The translations under genes and the position numbers were made by a program. Shown here piece after piece: positions 8,360 to 16,979 of a stretch of DNA of 64,000 nt (the stretch's first letter is position 1; every line of letters starts with the position of its first letter). The notes below the pieces were generated by a model. That model ran no database searches. It saw only the letters and a program-made list of their open reading frames with translations, and was not told where the DNA came from. This DNA is from JACDER01 sp036394915 (GTDB lineage: Bacteria; Actinomycetota; Thermoleophilia; Gaiellales; Gaiellaceae): the NCBI GenBank assembly GCA_036394915.1, contig DASWEE010000122.1, positions 1 through 64,000 on the forward strand, given 5' to 3'.

Positions 8360-9565
8360 CTAGAAGATTTCCGGGCACCACGGGTGCCGGTCGGAGCGGA
8401 ATAGTGCATCGGCCCGCGCCAGTCCACCCTTGCGCAGCTCCTCCACCCGGCCCGCTCGCTCGAGCTCCGCGAACGTGAACCCGCCGAGATACGCCGAGCC
8501 GAGCATGTCGACGTCCAGCCGCAGGTCCGGCGCCGCCTTCGTGCGCTCCACCCCGCCCGGGCCGACCTCCCAGCGCCCTTCGTTCCACGGGCAGAAGGCA
8601 TCGACGACGTCGAGCACGACGGAGCCGTCCCCCGCGTAGCCGCGCGCCGACAGCGCCGCGCCCACGTCCACGAGGCGCGCCCACAGCGCCTCGGCGCCGA
8701 CCCAGCCCATCCTCCTCGGCTCGGCTAGCAACAGGAACAGCGGATGATCCGGAGGCATGAAGATGGCGCGAACCGTCTCGACCCAGTCGACGTCGAGGAT
8801 GAAGCGCCAGATGTCCCGGGTCGCAGCGGGAGTCGCCCCGAACGCCTCCCCGACCTGGAGGACGGTCCGCGAGATGCCGTGCTCCATCTCGAACTCCATG
8901 CGGTAGGTCGCGTACGCCTCGGGTGTCCCGTCGATCTCGAGGATCACCCGCATCTGCTCGCCCTTCGCCCACGGGCCGCTCGAGAGCCTGCGCACCTCCC
9001 ACCACTCGCGCGTGCGGCTCAGCATCCCGGGCGTCTGGGCCTGTACGCGGTCGTAGATCGGAGGCATCAACTCGAGCGCCTCGTCGTACGAGACCATCCG
9101 AGCGCGCCCGACCGGATCGGGCGCGGCATAGAAACCGGCGTGCGCATGCGGCAGCGCGATATCGCCCGAGATCGACGCGAGCCCGTAGCCGTACCGCCTG
9201 TAGATCGCGCCCTCGGAGGCGTACAGGGTCGCCAGCGCTTCGCCACGCTCGTGGGCGTCGTCGAGCTGCTTGCGCATCAACCCGTGAAGGATTCCGCGCC
9301 GGCGATGCGTCGGAAGCACGCCGACCGCGACGACACCGGCCGTGGGGACCTGGTGAGGGCCCGGGACGGTGGTGTCGAACAGGTACGCCCCCGCCCCGCC
9401 CACGATCGAGCCGTCTTCGACGGCCGCGTGGACGCGCTCGGCCGGGAGGATGCGCGACATCCTCTCCAGGTCCTCCTCGCTCGCGACGCGGCCGAAGTAG
9501 TGCCAGATCGGGTTCAGCGAGGCGGCCAGCTCGTCCGGCCGGGACGTGCGGAACTCAAGGCTCAC
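8360..9565 (-). CDS. Eis-like multi-acetylating GNAT acetyltransferase
   Basis: 401 residues, the usual length of the Eis family (two fused GNAT-like domains plus a sterol-carrier-like C-terminal domain). The active GNAT core has VVAVGVLPTHRRRGILHGLMRKQ for acetyl-CoA, then GEALATLYASEGAIYRRYGYG, a hallmark of Eis-like proteins. Mycobacterial Eis acetylates aminoglycosides and proteins; the substrate here is unknown. The GTG start overlaps the stop of the TolB-like gene by four bases (GTGA), so it is the third gene of a coupled run after pcrA. Confidence 0.85.
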   Translation of the reverse strand: MSLEFRTSRPDELAASLNPIWHYFGRVASEEDLERMSRILPAERVHAAVEDGSIVGGAGAYLFDTTVPGPHQVPTAGVVAVGVLPTHRRRGILHGLMRKQLDDAHERGEALATLYASEGAIYRRYGYGLASISGDIALPHAHAGFYAAPDPVGRARMVSYDEALELMPPIYDRVQAQTPGMLSRTREWWEVRRLSSGPWAKGEQMRVILEIDGTPEAYATYRMEFEMEHGISRTVLQVGEAFGATPAATRDIWRFILDVDWVETVRAIFMPPDHPLFLLLAEPRRMGWVGAEALWARLVDVGAALSARGYAGDGSVVLDVVDAFCPWNEGRWEVGPGGVERTKAAPDLRLDVDMLGSAYLGGFTFAELERAGRVEELRKGGLARADALFRSDRHPWCPEIF

Positions 9566-10815
9566 GGGAGGATCTTCTCAACGCCGCTGACCTTGTCGAC
9601 GCCCTTGTCGACCCGCGCCCGGTCGAGGCCGGGCCCACCGCTGACCGTGTCCTTGCGGTGATCGCTCGCAAGGAGCAGGTCGTTGCCCGCGCCCCCGTCG
9701 ATCACGTCCTTCCCCGGCCCGCCCTCGACGACGTCGTTGCCTGCGAGGCCGCTGGCCCGATCGCCTCCCGCGAAGGCGCAAAGCACGTCCCCGCCCTTCG
9801 TTCCCTTGAGCAAGTCCGCCGCCACCGTGCCGGTGATGGTGCACGTGCGCCCGTTCGATGCATGCTTCGGCGCGCGCGGAACGAGCAGGTGCTGGTTCGA
9901 GCCGTCCGCGTTCATGACCCAGAGGTCGCCGTTGTAGATCCCGCGGCCGCGGCTGCTGCCGAAGAGGATCGAGTTGCCGTCAGGCGTGTAGACAGGCGTG
10001 ATGTCCTCGGCAGGATCGGTCGTCCGCCGGCGCAGGTCGAACCCGCCGGCGGCCACCGCGTAGATGTCCGTGTTGTGGTCGACTCTGGCGCTGAAGACAA
10101 TCGTCAAGCCGTCCGGGGACCAGGTTGGGGTCCGGGAGGTAAGCGAGGAGATGGCTTGCGCATTCGTGCCATCGGCGTTCATGACGGCGAGTTCGTCGTG
10201 ACCCGAGATGAAGGCGATCTTCGAACCGTCGGGCGACCACGCGGGCGTGTACTCCTCGCCGGGAAAGGCGACCAGCTCGGTCAGGCCCGTCCCGTCGGGA
10301 TTGACGATCCAGATGTTCCCCGCCGAGAAAGCGATCTGATTTCGGGCAGCGGACCAGGACGGCGAATCCGCACGCAAGAACGTGCCAGGATCCGTGCTCG
10401 TCAGCTGGTGCGAATTCGTCCCGTCGGCGTCGACGACGACGAGCTCGCTGTGGGCGAAGTCGTAGCGCGTCCCCTGGTAGGCATGCGCGTAGACGAGCCG
10501 GCGCCCGTCCGGCGACCAGCTCGCGGAGGTGACTTCATCGAAGTGCCCCAGCTGGGCGTTGGACGAGCTCTGCGCCGAGCCCTGCGTCAGCGCAACAGCA
10601 CCGCGCCCGTCCGCCCCGGCGGTGTAGAGCGAGGGATAGCGGACGAGGCGTGACGGCGTGATCCCTTCGCGGAGAAAAGCAAGCCGCGTCCCGCCCGGCG
10701 ACAGCACCGGCGCGAAGTCGGCATACGGAGCCTCGGGCGCGAGCGCACGCTTCGCCTCCGCGCCGCTCGCCGCGAGCACCACCAGCGCCGCCGCTGCCAG
10801 CAGGGCGAGCCTCAC
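9562..10815 (-). CDS. Secreted TolB-like beta-propeller with RTX-like calcium-binding tail
   Basis: 417 residues from a GTG that overlaps the pcrA stop (GTGA). An N-terminal signal peptide (VRLALLAAAALVVLAASGAEA) precedes at least four PD40-type blades with the S/TPDG signature (SWSPDGRRLVYAH, AWSPDGSKIAFISG, TWSPDGLTIVFSAR, YTPDGNSILFGSS). The last ~85 residues are glycine-aspartate nonapeptide repeats (GGDRASGLAGNDVVEGGPGKD and similar), typical of calcium-binding RTX modules. No enzymatic residues are seen. Likely an exported binding protein. Confidence 0.75.
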   Translation of the reverse strand: MRLALLAAAALVVLAASGAEAKRALAPEAPYADFAPVLSPGGTRLAFLREGITPSRLVRYPSLYTAGADGRGAVALTQGSAQSSSNAQLGHFDEVTSASWSPDGRRLVYAHAYQGTRYDFAHSELVVVDADGTNSHQLTSTDPGTFLRADSPSWSAARNQIAFSAGNIWIVNPDGTGLTELVAFPGEEYTPAWSPDGSKIAFISGHDELAVMNADGTNAQAISSLTSRTPTWSPDGLTIVFSARVDHNTDIYAVAAGGFDLRRRTTDPAEDITPVYTPDGNSILFGSSRGRGIYNGDLWVMNADGSNQHLLVPRAPKHASNGRTCTITGTVAADLLKGTKGGDVLCAFAGGDRASGLAGNDVVEGGPGKDVIDGGAGNDLLLASDHRKDTVSGGPGLDRARVDKGVDKVSGVEKILP

Positions 10816-12968
10816 GTCACCTTCTCCAGCGGAGCGTAGTCCAGCATCAGCCGCCGCTCGGAACCGTCGCTCTCGAACCGGACCGTGACGACACCGCCCG
10901 GCTCGATCCTCGTCACGACCCCCTCCCCCAGGCTCCCGTGGCGCACCGAATCTCCGGTCGAGAGCGACGGGACGTCCGCGCGCGGCTCGACCTCGATCAC
11001 CGGCGCGCCGTACCCCGACCACGACGCCGGCTTCAGCCGCTCGCGCTGGACGTGGCGCTCGGGCAGCTCGTCGAGGAAGCGCGACGGGAGGTTGTAGTTC
11101 CGCAGCCCGTACAGCGAGCGCGCCGAGGCGTGGATCAGCGTCAGCAGCTCCTTCGCGCGCGTCATCCCGACGTAGCAGAGCCGCCGCTCCTCCTCGACGC
11201 CCTGCTCCTCGATCGAGCGCGAATGCGGGAAGATCTGCTCTTCCATCCCGATCATGAACACCGCGCGAAACTCGAGCCCCTTCGCGTTGTGGAGCGTCAT
11301 CAGCGTGACGAGGCTCTGCTCCTCACGGATCGCATCCTGGTCGGAGTAGAGGGAGATCTCCTGCAGGAAGTGGGACAGGGTCGGGTCGTCCGCCCCGGCC
11401 TGGTACTCCTGCGTGACGCCGACGAGCTCCTGCAGGTTCTCGATCCGTCCCTGCGCCTCGACGGTGCGCTCGGCCTCGAGCGACTCGAGGTAGCCGCTCC
11501 GCTCGAGCACGCGCTCGAGCAGCTCCCGGACGCTCAGCTCCTGAGCCTGCGACTGCAGCGACTGGAGCAGCGTGTGGAAGCTCTTGACGGCGCGGAGCGG
11601 CGCCGCCGCGATTCCCGCCTCCTCCCCGTGCCCCATCGCCTCGAAGAGGGACAGTCCCTGGGCGTCGGCGTAGTTCTGGAGCCGCGCGAGCGACGCGTCG
11701 CCGATCCCGCGGCGAGGGCGGTTGGCGATCCGCTGCAGCGAGACGGCGTCCGACGGGTTGTCGATCACCTGCAAGTAAGCGACCACGTCCTTGATCTCGG
11801 CCCGCTCGTAGAAGCGAGGGCCGCCGATCACCTGGTAGGGAACCTGCTGGCGGACGAGCACGTCCTCGAGTACCCGCGACTGCGCGTTCGTGCGGTAGAA
11901 GACGGCGATCTCGCTCCCGGCCAGGCCGTCCTCCACGAGGCCGGCGATCCGCGCCGCGACGAAGCGGGCCTCGGCGTGCTCGTCCTCGACCTCGATCACC
12001 CGCGCGGGCTCGCCCTCGCCGAGCTCCGACCAGAGGTTCTTGGGTTTGCGCTCGCGGTTGTGGGCGATGACCGCATTCGCGGCTTCGAGGATCGAGTTGG
12101 TCGAGCGGTAGTTCTGCTCGAGCGCGATCGTGCGCGCCTCTGGAAAGTCGACCTCGAAGTCGAGAATGTTCCGGATGTCGGCTCCTCGGAAGCTGTACAC
12201 ACTCTGATCTGGGTCGCCAACGGCAAAGACGTTCCGGTGCTTCGCGGCCAGCAACTGGAGTAGCCGGTACTGCGCGTGGTTCGTGTCCTGGTACTCGTCC
12301 ACGAGGATGTAGCGAAACGCCTTCTGCCAGCGCCCGAGCGCCTCGGGGAAGCGCTCCAGCACGTCCACCGTCAGCATCAGCAGGTCGTCGAAGTCGACGG
12401 CGTTCGACCCGAACAGCCGCCGCTGGTAGAGATCGTAGGCGTCGGCCACGGTCTGGTCGTAGAAGGAGGCGACGCGGGAGCGGTACTCGTCCGGCCCGAC
12501 CAGCTGGTTCTTCGCCTGCGAGATCTGCGCGTGGATCCCACGCGGGACGAAGCGCTTCGGATCGCGCTCGAGCTCCTCCAGGCAGGCCTTGACGACCCGC
12601 ACCTGGTCGGCCTGGTCGTAGATGGTGAAGTTGGAGCGGTAGCCGAGCCGGGGCGCCTCGCGCCGGAGGATGCGCCCGCAGGCGGCATGGAAGGTCAGAA
12701 TCCAGAGCCCGCCTGCGAACGGGCCGAGCAGTCCCTCGAGGCGGCTGCGCATCTCCCCGGCCGCCTTGTTCGTGAACGTGATCGCCAGGATCTCCTGCGA
12801 CCTGGCCCCACAGGCGGCGATCAGATGCGCGACGCGGTGGGTGAGGACGCGGGTCTTCCCGGAGCCCGCCCCTGCGACAACGAGCAGCGGCCCCTCGGTG
12901 TGGAGGACGGCCTCCCGCTGGGCGGGGTTGAGGTCGGCGAGATAGCGCTCGGGCGAGAGGACGGCCAT
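10812..12968 (-). CDS. pcrA: ATP-dependent DNA helicase PcrA/UvrD family
   Basis: 718 residues, normal family length. Walker A AGAGSGKTRVLTHR, motif II VDEYQDTN, motif III VGDPDQSVYSFRGA, motif IV ALEQNYRST and motif VI VGMTRAKELLTL are all present, so the superfamily 1A helicase should be active. It unwinds DNA in repair and removes proteins from DNA. The C-terminal ~45 residues (SLGEGVVTRIEPGGVVTVRF) form the Tudor-like segment that in PcrA/UvrD contacts RNA polymerase. Its stop overlaps the start of the TolB-like gene. Confidence 0.95.
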   Translation of the reverse strand: MAVLSPERYLADLNPAQREAVLHTEGPLLVVAGAGSGKTRVLTHRVAHLIAACGARSQEILAITFTNKAAGEMRSRLEGLLGPFAGGLWILTFHAACGRILRREAPRLGYRSNFTIYDQADQVRVVKACLEELERDPKRFVPRGIHAQISQAKNQLVGPDEYRSRVASFYDQTVADAYDLYQRRLFGSNAVDFDDLLMLTVDVLERFPEALGRWQKAFRYILVDEYQDTNHAQYRLLQLLAAKHRNVFAVGDPDQSVYSFRGADIRNILDFEVDFPEARTIALEQNYRSTNSILEAANAVIAHNRERKPKNLWSELGEGEPARVIEVEDEHAEARFVAARIAGLVEDGLAGSEIAVFYRTNAQSRVLEDVLVRQQVPYQVIGGPRFYERAEIKDVVAYLQVIDNPSDAVSLQRIANRPRRGIGDASLARLQNYADAQGLSLFEAMGHGEEAGIAAAPLRAVKSFHTLLQSLQSQAQELSVRELLERVLERSGYLESLEAERTVEAQGRIENLQELVGVTQEYQAGADDPTLSHFLQEISLYSDQDAIREEQSLVTLMTLHNAKGLEFRAVFMIGMEEQIFPHSRSIEEQGVEEERRLCYVGMTRAKELLTLIHASARSLYGLRNYNLPSRFLDELPERHVQRERLKPASWSGYGAPVIEVEPRADVPSLSTGDSVRHGSLGEGVVTRIEPGGVVTVRFESDGSERRLMLDYAPLEKVT

Positions 12969-12977
12969 CCGTCGATG

Positions 12978-13633
12978 CTAGCGGCGGATCAGGCTGATGA
13001 GCACCGCAAGCACGAGCGCTGCAACGGCCGCGCTGAAGGCGATCCCAGCCGTCTTGAGCCCGAGGGAGCTCGCAGCCACGCCGACGCCGATCACCGGCAG
13101 CGAGAGGCCCACGTACATGACGACGAAGAAGCTCGAGGCGGTCTCGCTGCGGCGCTCGACCGGGGCCCGCTGGTTGATCGCGGCCAGGCCCGCGCCGATG
13201 ACGAGACCCTGGCCGAGGCCGACCACGGTCGCGCCGACCATCAGCGCGGCCAGCGACTCGACCCCGAGGGCGAGGGCGACAAGTCCCACGCCGCCGACCA
13301 TCAGCACGCAGCCCACGACGAGCGCGGCAATCCGCCCTGCGTAGATCGGCGCAAGCGAGTCGGCGAACACGAACAACAACGCGCTGACGGCCGAGAGCAC
13401 GATCCCGGTCACGAGCACCGGCTTGCGGCCGATCTCGTCCGACAGGCGTCCGAAGGCAAGCAGGCCGGCGATCACCCCGAAGGCGTAGACGGCGAAGATC
13501 ACGTCACCATCAGCTCTCCGAACCCGTAGCGCCGCTCGAACAGCGGGTAGAGCGGCGTCGGCAGCGTCGTCCCGAACATCGTCACGAGGAACGCGAACGC
13601 AACGAGGACGAAACCGGCGCCTCTCCCCACCAT
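12978..13633 (-). pseudogene. MFS transporter remnant: frameshifted and internally deleted
   Basis: From ATG 13633 the frame encodes TM1 (FVLVAFAFLVTMFGTTLPTP ...) and runs into a stop near 13505. A one-base loss there separates it from the continuation VIFAVYAFGVIAGLLAFG and motif A, GRLSDEIGRKPV. After YAGRIAA the sequence jumps to segments that look like TM8-12 of a normal 12-TM major facilitator. About half of the protein is missing, leaving roughly 220 residues. It is therefore almost certainly non-functional. It follows pcrA in opposite gene order with a 10-bp gap. Confidence 0.75.
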
Positions 13634-13680
13634 GGTCTCGGAGGCTATGTGCCGTCCGCGCCTGACGCGAGCATGCGACC

Positions 13681-14289
13681 GTGAGCACGGCGCGGCTCGA
13701 AACCTTCAGCGACGGCGTCTTCGCGATCGCGATCACACTCCTCGTGCTCGAGCTCGGCGTCTCTGCCGGGACCCACGACCTCGGGGACTCGCTGCTCCAC
13801 ATCTGGCCGTCGTACTTCGCCTACGTCACGAGCTTCCTGACGATCGGCGTGATCTGGGTCAACCACCATGTGCTCTTCACGTACGTGGATCGGGTCGACC
13901 GTGCGCTGCTGTTCCTGAACACGCTCCTGCTGATGGTGGTCGCGTTCACGCCCTTCCCGACCCGCCTCGTCGCCGAGTTCCTCCGCCGAGGAGACGACGA
14001 GCGGACGGCGGCGCTCGCTTACGGGATCACGTTCGTGATCATGTCCGTGCTGTTCCAGCTCCTCTGGCGCTGGATGGCCACCGGTCGGCGCCTGATTCGG
14101 CCCGAGGTCGCGCAGTCCGAGCTGGACGACATCAGCCGCAGCTACAACCCCGGCGTCCCGATCTACGCCGCCGCAACCCTGGTCGCGCTCGCGAGCCCGC
14201 TGGCGAGCATCGCGCTCTACCTGGCGATCGCCGTCTTCTACGCGCTCCCGCCCGCGCTCTTCCGGTACCGCAGCTCGAGCTCGCCGTAG
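13681..14289 (+). CDS. TMEM175-family (DUF1211) potassium channel-like protein
   Basis: 202 residues from GTG. Starts with the TMEM175 signature R-x-x-x-FSDGVFAIAITLLVLEL in TM1; bacterial members have one six-TM repeat and assemble as tetramers to form a K+-permeable leak channel. Further hydrophobic segments (AYVTSFLTIGVIWVNHHVLF, LLFLNTLLLMVVAF, LAYGITFVIMSVLFQL, IYAAATLVALASPLAS) agree with six TMs. Its end overlaps the convergent GNAT gene by 52 bp. Confidence 0.85.
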   Translation: MSTARLETFSDGVFAIAITLLVLELGVSAGTHDLGDSLLHIWPSYFAYVTSFLTIGVIWVNHHVLFTYVDRVDRALLFLNTLLLMVVAFTPFPTRLVAEFLRRGDDERTAALAYGITFVIMSVLFQLLWRWMATGRRLIRPEVAQSELDDISRSYNPGVPIYAAATLVALASPLASIALYLAIAVFYALPPALFRYRSSSSP

Positions 14290-14681
14290 TGGCTGTCCTT
14301 CTCGGCTCCGTCGGGCGCCCAGCCGTGGCGCTCGTAGAAGCGGCGGGCGCGGTCGTTCTTCGCCAGCACCCAGAGGGTGAGCTCGTCGTAGTCCGACAGT
14401 CGTTCCGTCGCGTCGGCGAGCAGGAGGCTGCCGACGCCTCTCCCCCAGTGTGACGCGCGACGTAGAGGGCCGTCGAGCTCGGCGGGCCTGAGGACGGCGA
14501 AGCCGACGATCTCTTCGTCCTCCTCGGCGACGATGACGCGCGCCGAGCCCAGGATCTCCGCCCAGTCGGGCGCGCGGAACGGGTGGTCACCGAAGATGTC
14601 GCGGTAGGCCGTCCGCGCGCTCGCCTCGTGGACGGCCGCAACCGCGGCCGAATCCGCGTCCGTCGCCTCGCGAATCCTCAT
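14238..14681 (-). CDS. GNAT acetyltransferase
   Basis: 147 residues: MRIREATDADSAAVAAVHEA at the N-terminus, acetyl-CoA loop HWGRGVGSLLL, and NDRARRFYERHGWAPDG near the end, all standard GNAT. The stretch ELDGPLRRASHWG is odd: reading one base over gives LYVARH, which fits the family consensus better, so a pair of compensating indels may lie near 14460. Substrate unknown. Divergent from the LLM oxidoreductase with a 16-bp gap. Confidence 0.8.
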   Translation of the reverse strand: MRIREATDADSAAVAAVHEASARTAYRDIFGDHPFRAPDWAEILGSARVIVAEEDEEIVGFAVLRPAELDGPLRRASHWGRGVGSLLLADATERLSDYDELTLWVLAKNDRARRFYERHGWAPDGAEKDSHYGELELRYRKSAGGSA

Positions 14682-14697
14682 CGGAGAGAATCCTGCC

Positions 14698-15633
14698 GTG
14701 CGCGTCGCGCTGATGATCGAGGGACAGGAGGGCGTGACCTGGGACGACTGGCTCGCGATCGCCCGGGCCTGTGAGGAGTACGGCGTCGAGACGCTCTTCC
14801 GCTCCGACCACTACAGCGGCTTCCACAGCGGGAAGGCCGGGAGCCTCGACGCCTGGGCGACGATCAACGCGCTCGCGGCCAGGACCGCGACGCTCCGGCT
14901 CGGGACGCTCGTCTCGCCGGGGACGTTTCGCCATCCGTCGGTGCTGGCGAAGAACGCCGTCACGGCCGACCACGTCTCGGGCGGCAGGATCGAGCTCGGA
15001 ATGGGCGCGGGCTGGCACCAGGCCGAGCACGTCCAGCACGGCTTCGAGTTCCACACCGCCGCCTGGCGAGTCGCCCGCTTCCGCGAGCAGCTCGAGATCG
15101 TCTACCGGCAGGTGAACGAGAACGAGCCGTTCGACTTCGAGGGCAAGTACTACACGCTCGAAGCCTCGAACCCGCTGCCAAAGCCCGTGCAGCGGCCGTT
15201 CCCGATCTTGGTGGGCGGCGCGGCCAGACGGGGGACGGCCGAGCCGGCCGCGCGGTTCGCGTCCGAGTACAACACGACCTTCGCCGACGTCGAGGCCTGC
15301 CGCGAACGGCGTGCCACGCTCGACGGCTACTGCGAGGCCGTGGGCCGCGATCCGGCGACGCTGCCGCTCTCGCTGATGACCTCGGTGATGGTCGGGCGCG
15401 ACCGCGGCGAGGTCGACGAGCGCCGGCGGCGCTTGGTCGAGTATCTGGGGCGCCCGCTCGACGACGTGGAAGGCTCCCCGCGAGGGGTGTCCGGGACAGT
15501 GGACGAGGTCGCCGAGCGGCTGCGCGAGTTCGAGCAGGCGGGCGTGACGCGCGTCATGTGCCAGCATCTGCTGCACGACGACCACGACATGGTCGCGCTG
15601 CTCGGGCGCGAGGTCACGCCGGCTATCGCCTGA
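14698..15633 (+). CDS. LLM-class (probably F420-dependent) oxidoreductase
   Basis: 311 residues from GTG. TIM-barrel luciferase-like monooxygenase family: FRSDHYSGF near residue 40, LGTLVSPGTFRHPSVLAKNA, then ADHVSGGRIELGMGAGWH, which is the conserved cofactor-binding segment, and PFPILVGGAARRG. In Actinobacteria this subgroup mostly uses F420 for hydride transfer. The substrate is not predictable. Followed by an intergenic repeat region. Confidence 0.85.
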   Translation: MRVALMIEGQEGVTWDDWLAIARACEEYGVETLFRSDHYSGFHSGKAGSLDAWATINALAARTATLRLGTLVSPGTFRHPSVLAKNAVTADHVSGGRIELGMGAGWHQAEHVQHGFEFHTAAWRVARFREQLEIVYRQVNENEPFDFEGKYYTLEASNPLPKPVQRPFPILVGGAARRGTAEPAARFASEYNTTFADVEACRERRATLDGYCEAVGRDPATLPLSLMTSVMVGRDRGEVDERRRRLVEYLGRPLDDVEGSPRGVSGTVDEVAERLREFEQAGVTRVMCQHLLHDDHDMVALLGREVTPAIA

Positions 15634-15639
15634 CCGAGG

Positions 15640-15835
15640 AAGAGTCCCCAGGCATGTCCGGCGGAGCAATGTCCAAGGGACAGTCCCTGGGACAGGTCCA
15701 GCAGGGCCATGTCCAGGAGACGGACCCTGAATCGTGTCTGGGGAAGCCGGGTCAGAGGGTTGGCCCCGGCGCACTGTCCTTCCCAGCCATGTCCGAGGGA
15801 CTGTCCCTGGGACATGTCCGGTCGAGCCATGTAAG
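15640..15835. repeat. Cluster of GGGACWGTCCC-centred palindromic repeats
   Basis: Two ~48-bp units, 15666-15713 and 15786-15833, lie exactly 120 bases apart with about eight differences. Each has ATGTCC(A/G)AGGGAC(A/T)GTCCC followed by TGGGACA(G/T)GTCC and ends in GCCATGT. The core GGGACWGTCCC is a perfect palindrome, and ATGTCC hexamers recur at 15654, 15669, 15709, 15789 and 15814. The region fills the gap between the LLM oxidoreductase and the cupin gene and may act as a terminator or a REP-like element. Confidence 0.7.
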
Positions 15836-15868
15836 AGAGAAAGGCCGATGCCGTGTTAACGTCGTCTC

Positions 15869-16258
15869 ATGGCGCATGCGTTCAGCTCTCTCGACGAGCT
15901 CGGCGAGGGCCCCGGCTTCCGCAAGGTCCGCCAGGCGCTCGGCGTGACTGCGTTCGGTGTCAACGCGATCGTGTTCCCACCCGGGTTCGAGGGCTTCAAC
16001 CACTACCACGAGCGCCAGGACGAGCTCTACTTCGTACACAGCGGGCGGGCCCGCGTCGAGGTCGACGGCGAGACACGCGAGCTCGGCCCCGGCGGCCTGG
16101 TGCACGTCGAGTCGACCACACCGCGCCGCGTCTCGAACGCCTCCGAGGACGAGGAGCTGGTGATCCTCGTCGTCGGCGGAGCGGACGGCTACGTCGGGCG
16201 CGACGGGCAGATGGTGGATCCGAAGGACATCGAGCGCCGGCGTTCTTTCAGCCGATAA
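15869..16258 (+). CDS. Small cupin-domain protein
   Basis: 129 residues, a single double-stranded beta-helix. Motif 1 is HYHERQDELYFVHSGRARVEV, with the two His and Glu of the usual metal site. Motif 2 (GPGGLVHVESTTPRRVSN) has Arg where the last metal-binding His is expected, so metal binding may be altered. Function unknown; many such proteins bind small ligands. Its last 11 bases overlap the convergent CinA-like gene. Confidence 0.8.
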   Translation: MAHAFSSLDELGEGPGFRKVRQALGVTAFGVNAIVFPPGFEGFNHYHERQDELYFVHSGRARVEVDGETRELGPGGLVHVESTTPRRVSNASEDEELVILVVGGADGYVGRDGQMVDPKDIERRRSFSR

Positions 16259-16970
16259 GCGCTTCTAGCTCCGGCTCGAGCCAGCCCCGCACCTGGGCGA
16301 GCACCTCCGCGTCGCCGGACTTGACCACCACCTCGACCAGCGGCCCGTCGGCCGTGAAGGTCGGATACGAGCCAACCCGGACGTCCGGATAGCGCCGCGC
16401 CGCCTCGACGAGCAGCGGGGTGATCTCGCTCTCGCGGGTGGGGAACGTCCGCCGCCAGCTCTCGATCGGCCGCTCGCGGCGGAGCTCGTCCTCGATCGAC
16501 TCGAACATCGGCTCCATCTCGCCCGGCAGCCCGGGGAGCACGTAGACGTTCTCGATCACGAACCCGGGAGCGCCTCCGCGTGGAATCTCGAGCGGCCGGG
16601 CGCCGGCGGGAAGCAGCGCCCAGCTTGCCGCGTAATCCGGAGCGCGCGTGAAACGAGCCCGCAGGCGCTCGGCCACCTCCGCATGCTCCTCCTGGGGGAC
16701 GCCGAACGCCGCCGCGACCGCCTCGCGGGTGACGTCGTCGGGCGTCCCGCCGAGCCCGCCGGTGACGATCACGAGCTCGACGCGCGCGGCCTCGCGGCGG
16801 ACGAGCTCGGCGATCGTCTCGATCTCGTCCGGCACCGCGGCGAGCAGCCGGACCACCACCCCGAGCCGCTCGAGCCGCCGGGCGAGCCACGAGGCGTTCG
16901 TGTTCTCGATGTCGCCGGAGACGAGCTCGCTCCCGATGGTCAGAATGGCCGCGGTCGGATGGTCGCGCAC
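16248..16970 (-). CDS. CinA-like / molybdopterin-binding (COG1058) protein
   Basis: 240 residues: AAILTIGSELVSGDIENTNASWLARRL at the start and VTGGLGGTPDDVTREAVAAAFG in the middle are the MoCF/CinA N-terminal signature, and YVLPGLPGEMEPMFE follows. The C-terminal nicotinamide-nucleotide deamidase domain of full CinA is absent, so this is the stand-alone form. In CinA this domain acts on ADP-ribose-type nucleotides; the role of the short form is not settled. Confidence 0.85.
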   Translation of the reverse strand: MRDHPTAAILTIGSELVSGDIENTNASWLARRLERLGVVVRLLAAVPDEIETIAELVRREAARVELVIVTGGLGGTPDDVTREAVAAAFGVPQEEHAEVAERLRARFTRAPDYAASWALLPAGARPLEIPRGGAPGFVIENVYVLPGLPGEMEPMFESIEDELRRERPIESWRRTFPTRESEITPLLVEAARRYPDVRVGSYPTFTADGPLVEVVVKSGDAEVLAQVRGWLEPELEALIG

Positions 16971-16979
16971 ACGCCGAGT

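Noticed and set aside
10816..11022. N-terminal extension of the TolB-like ORF into pcrA
   Set aside because: The extension is out-of-frame pcrA sequence; the GTG at 10815 overlapping the pcrA stop precedes a proper signal peptide.
15640..15835. CRISPR array
   Set aside because: Only two imperfect units with palindromic cores and no regular repeat-spacer pattern or cas genes.
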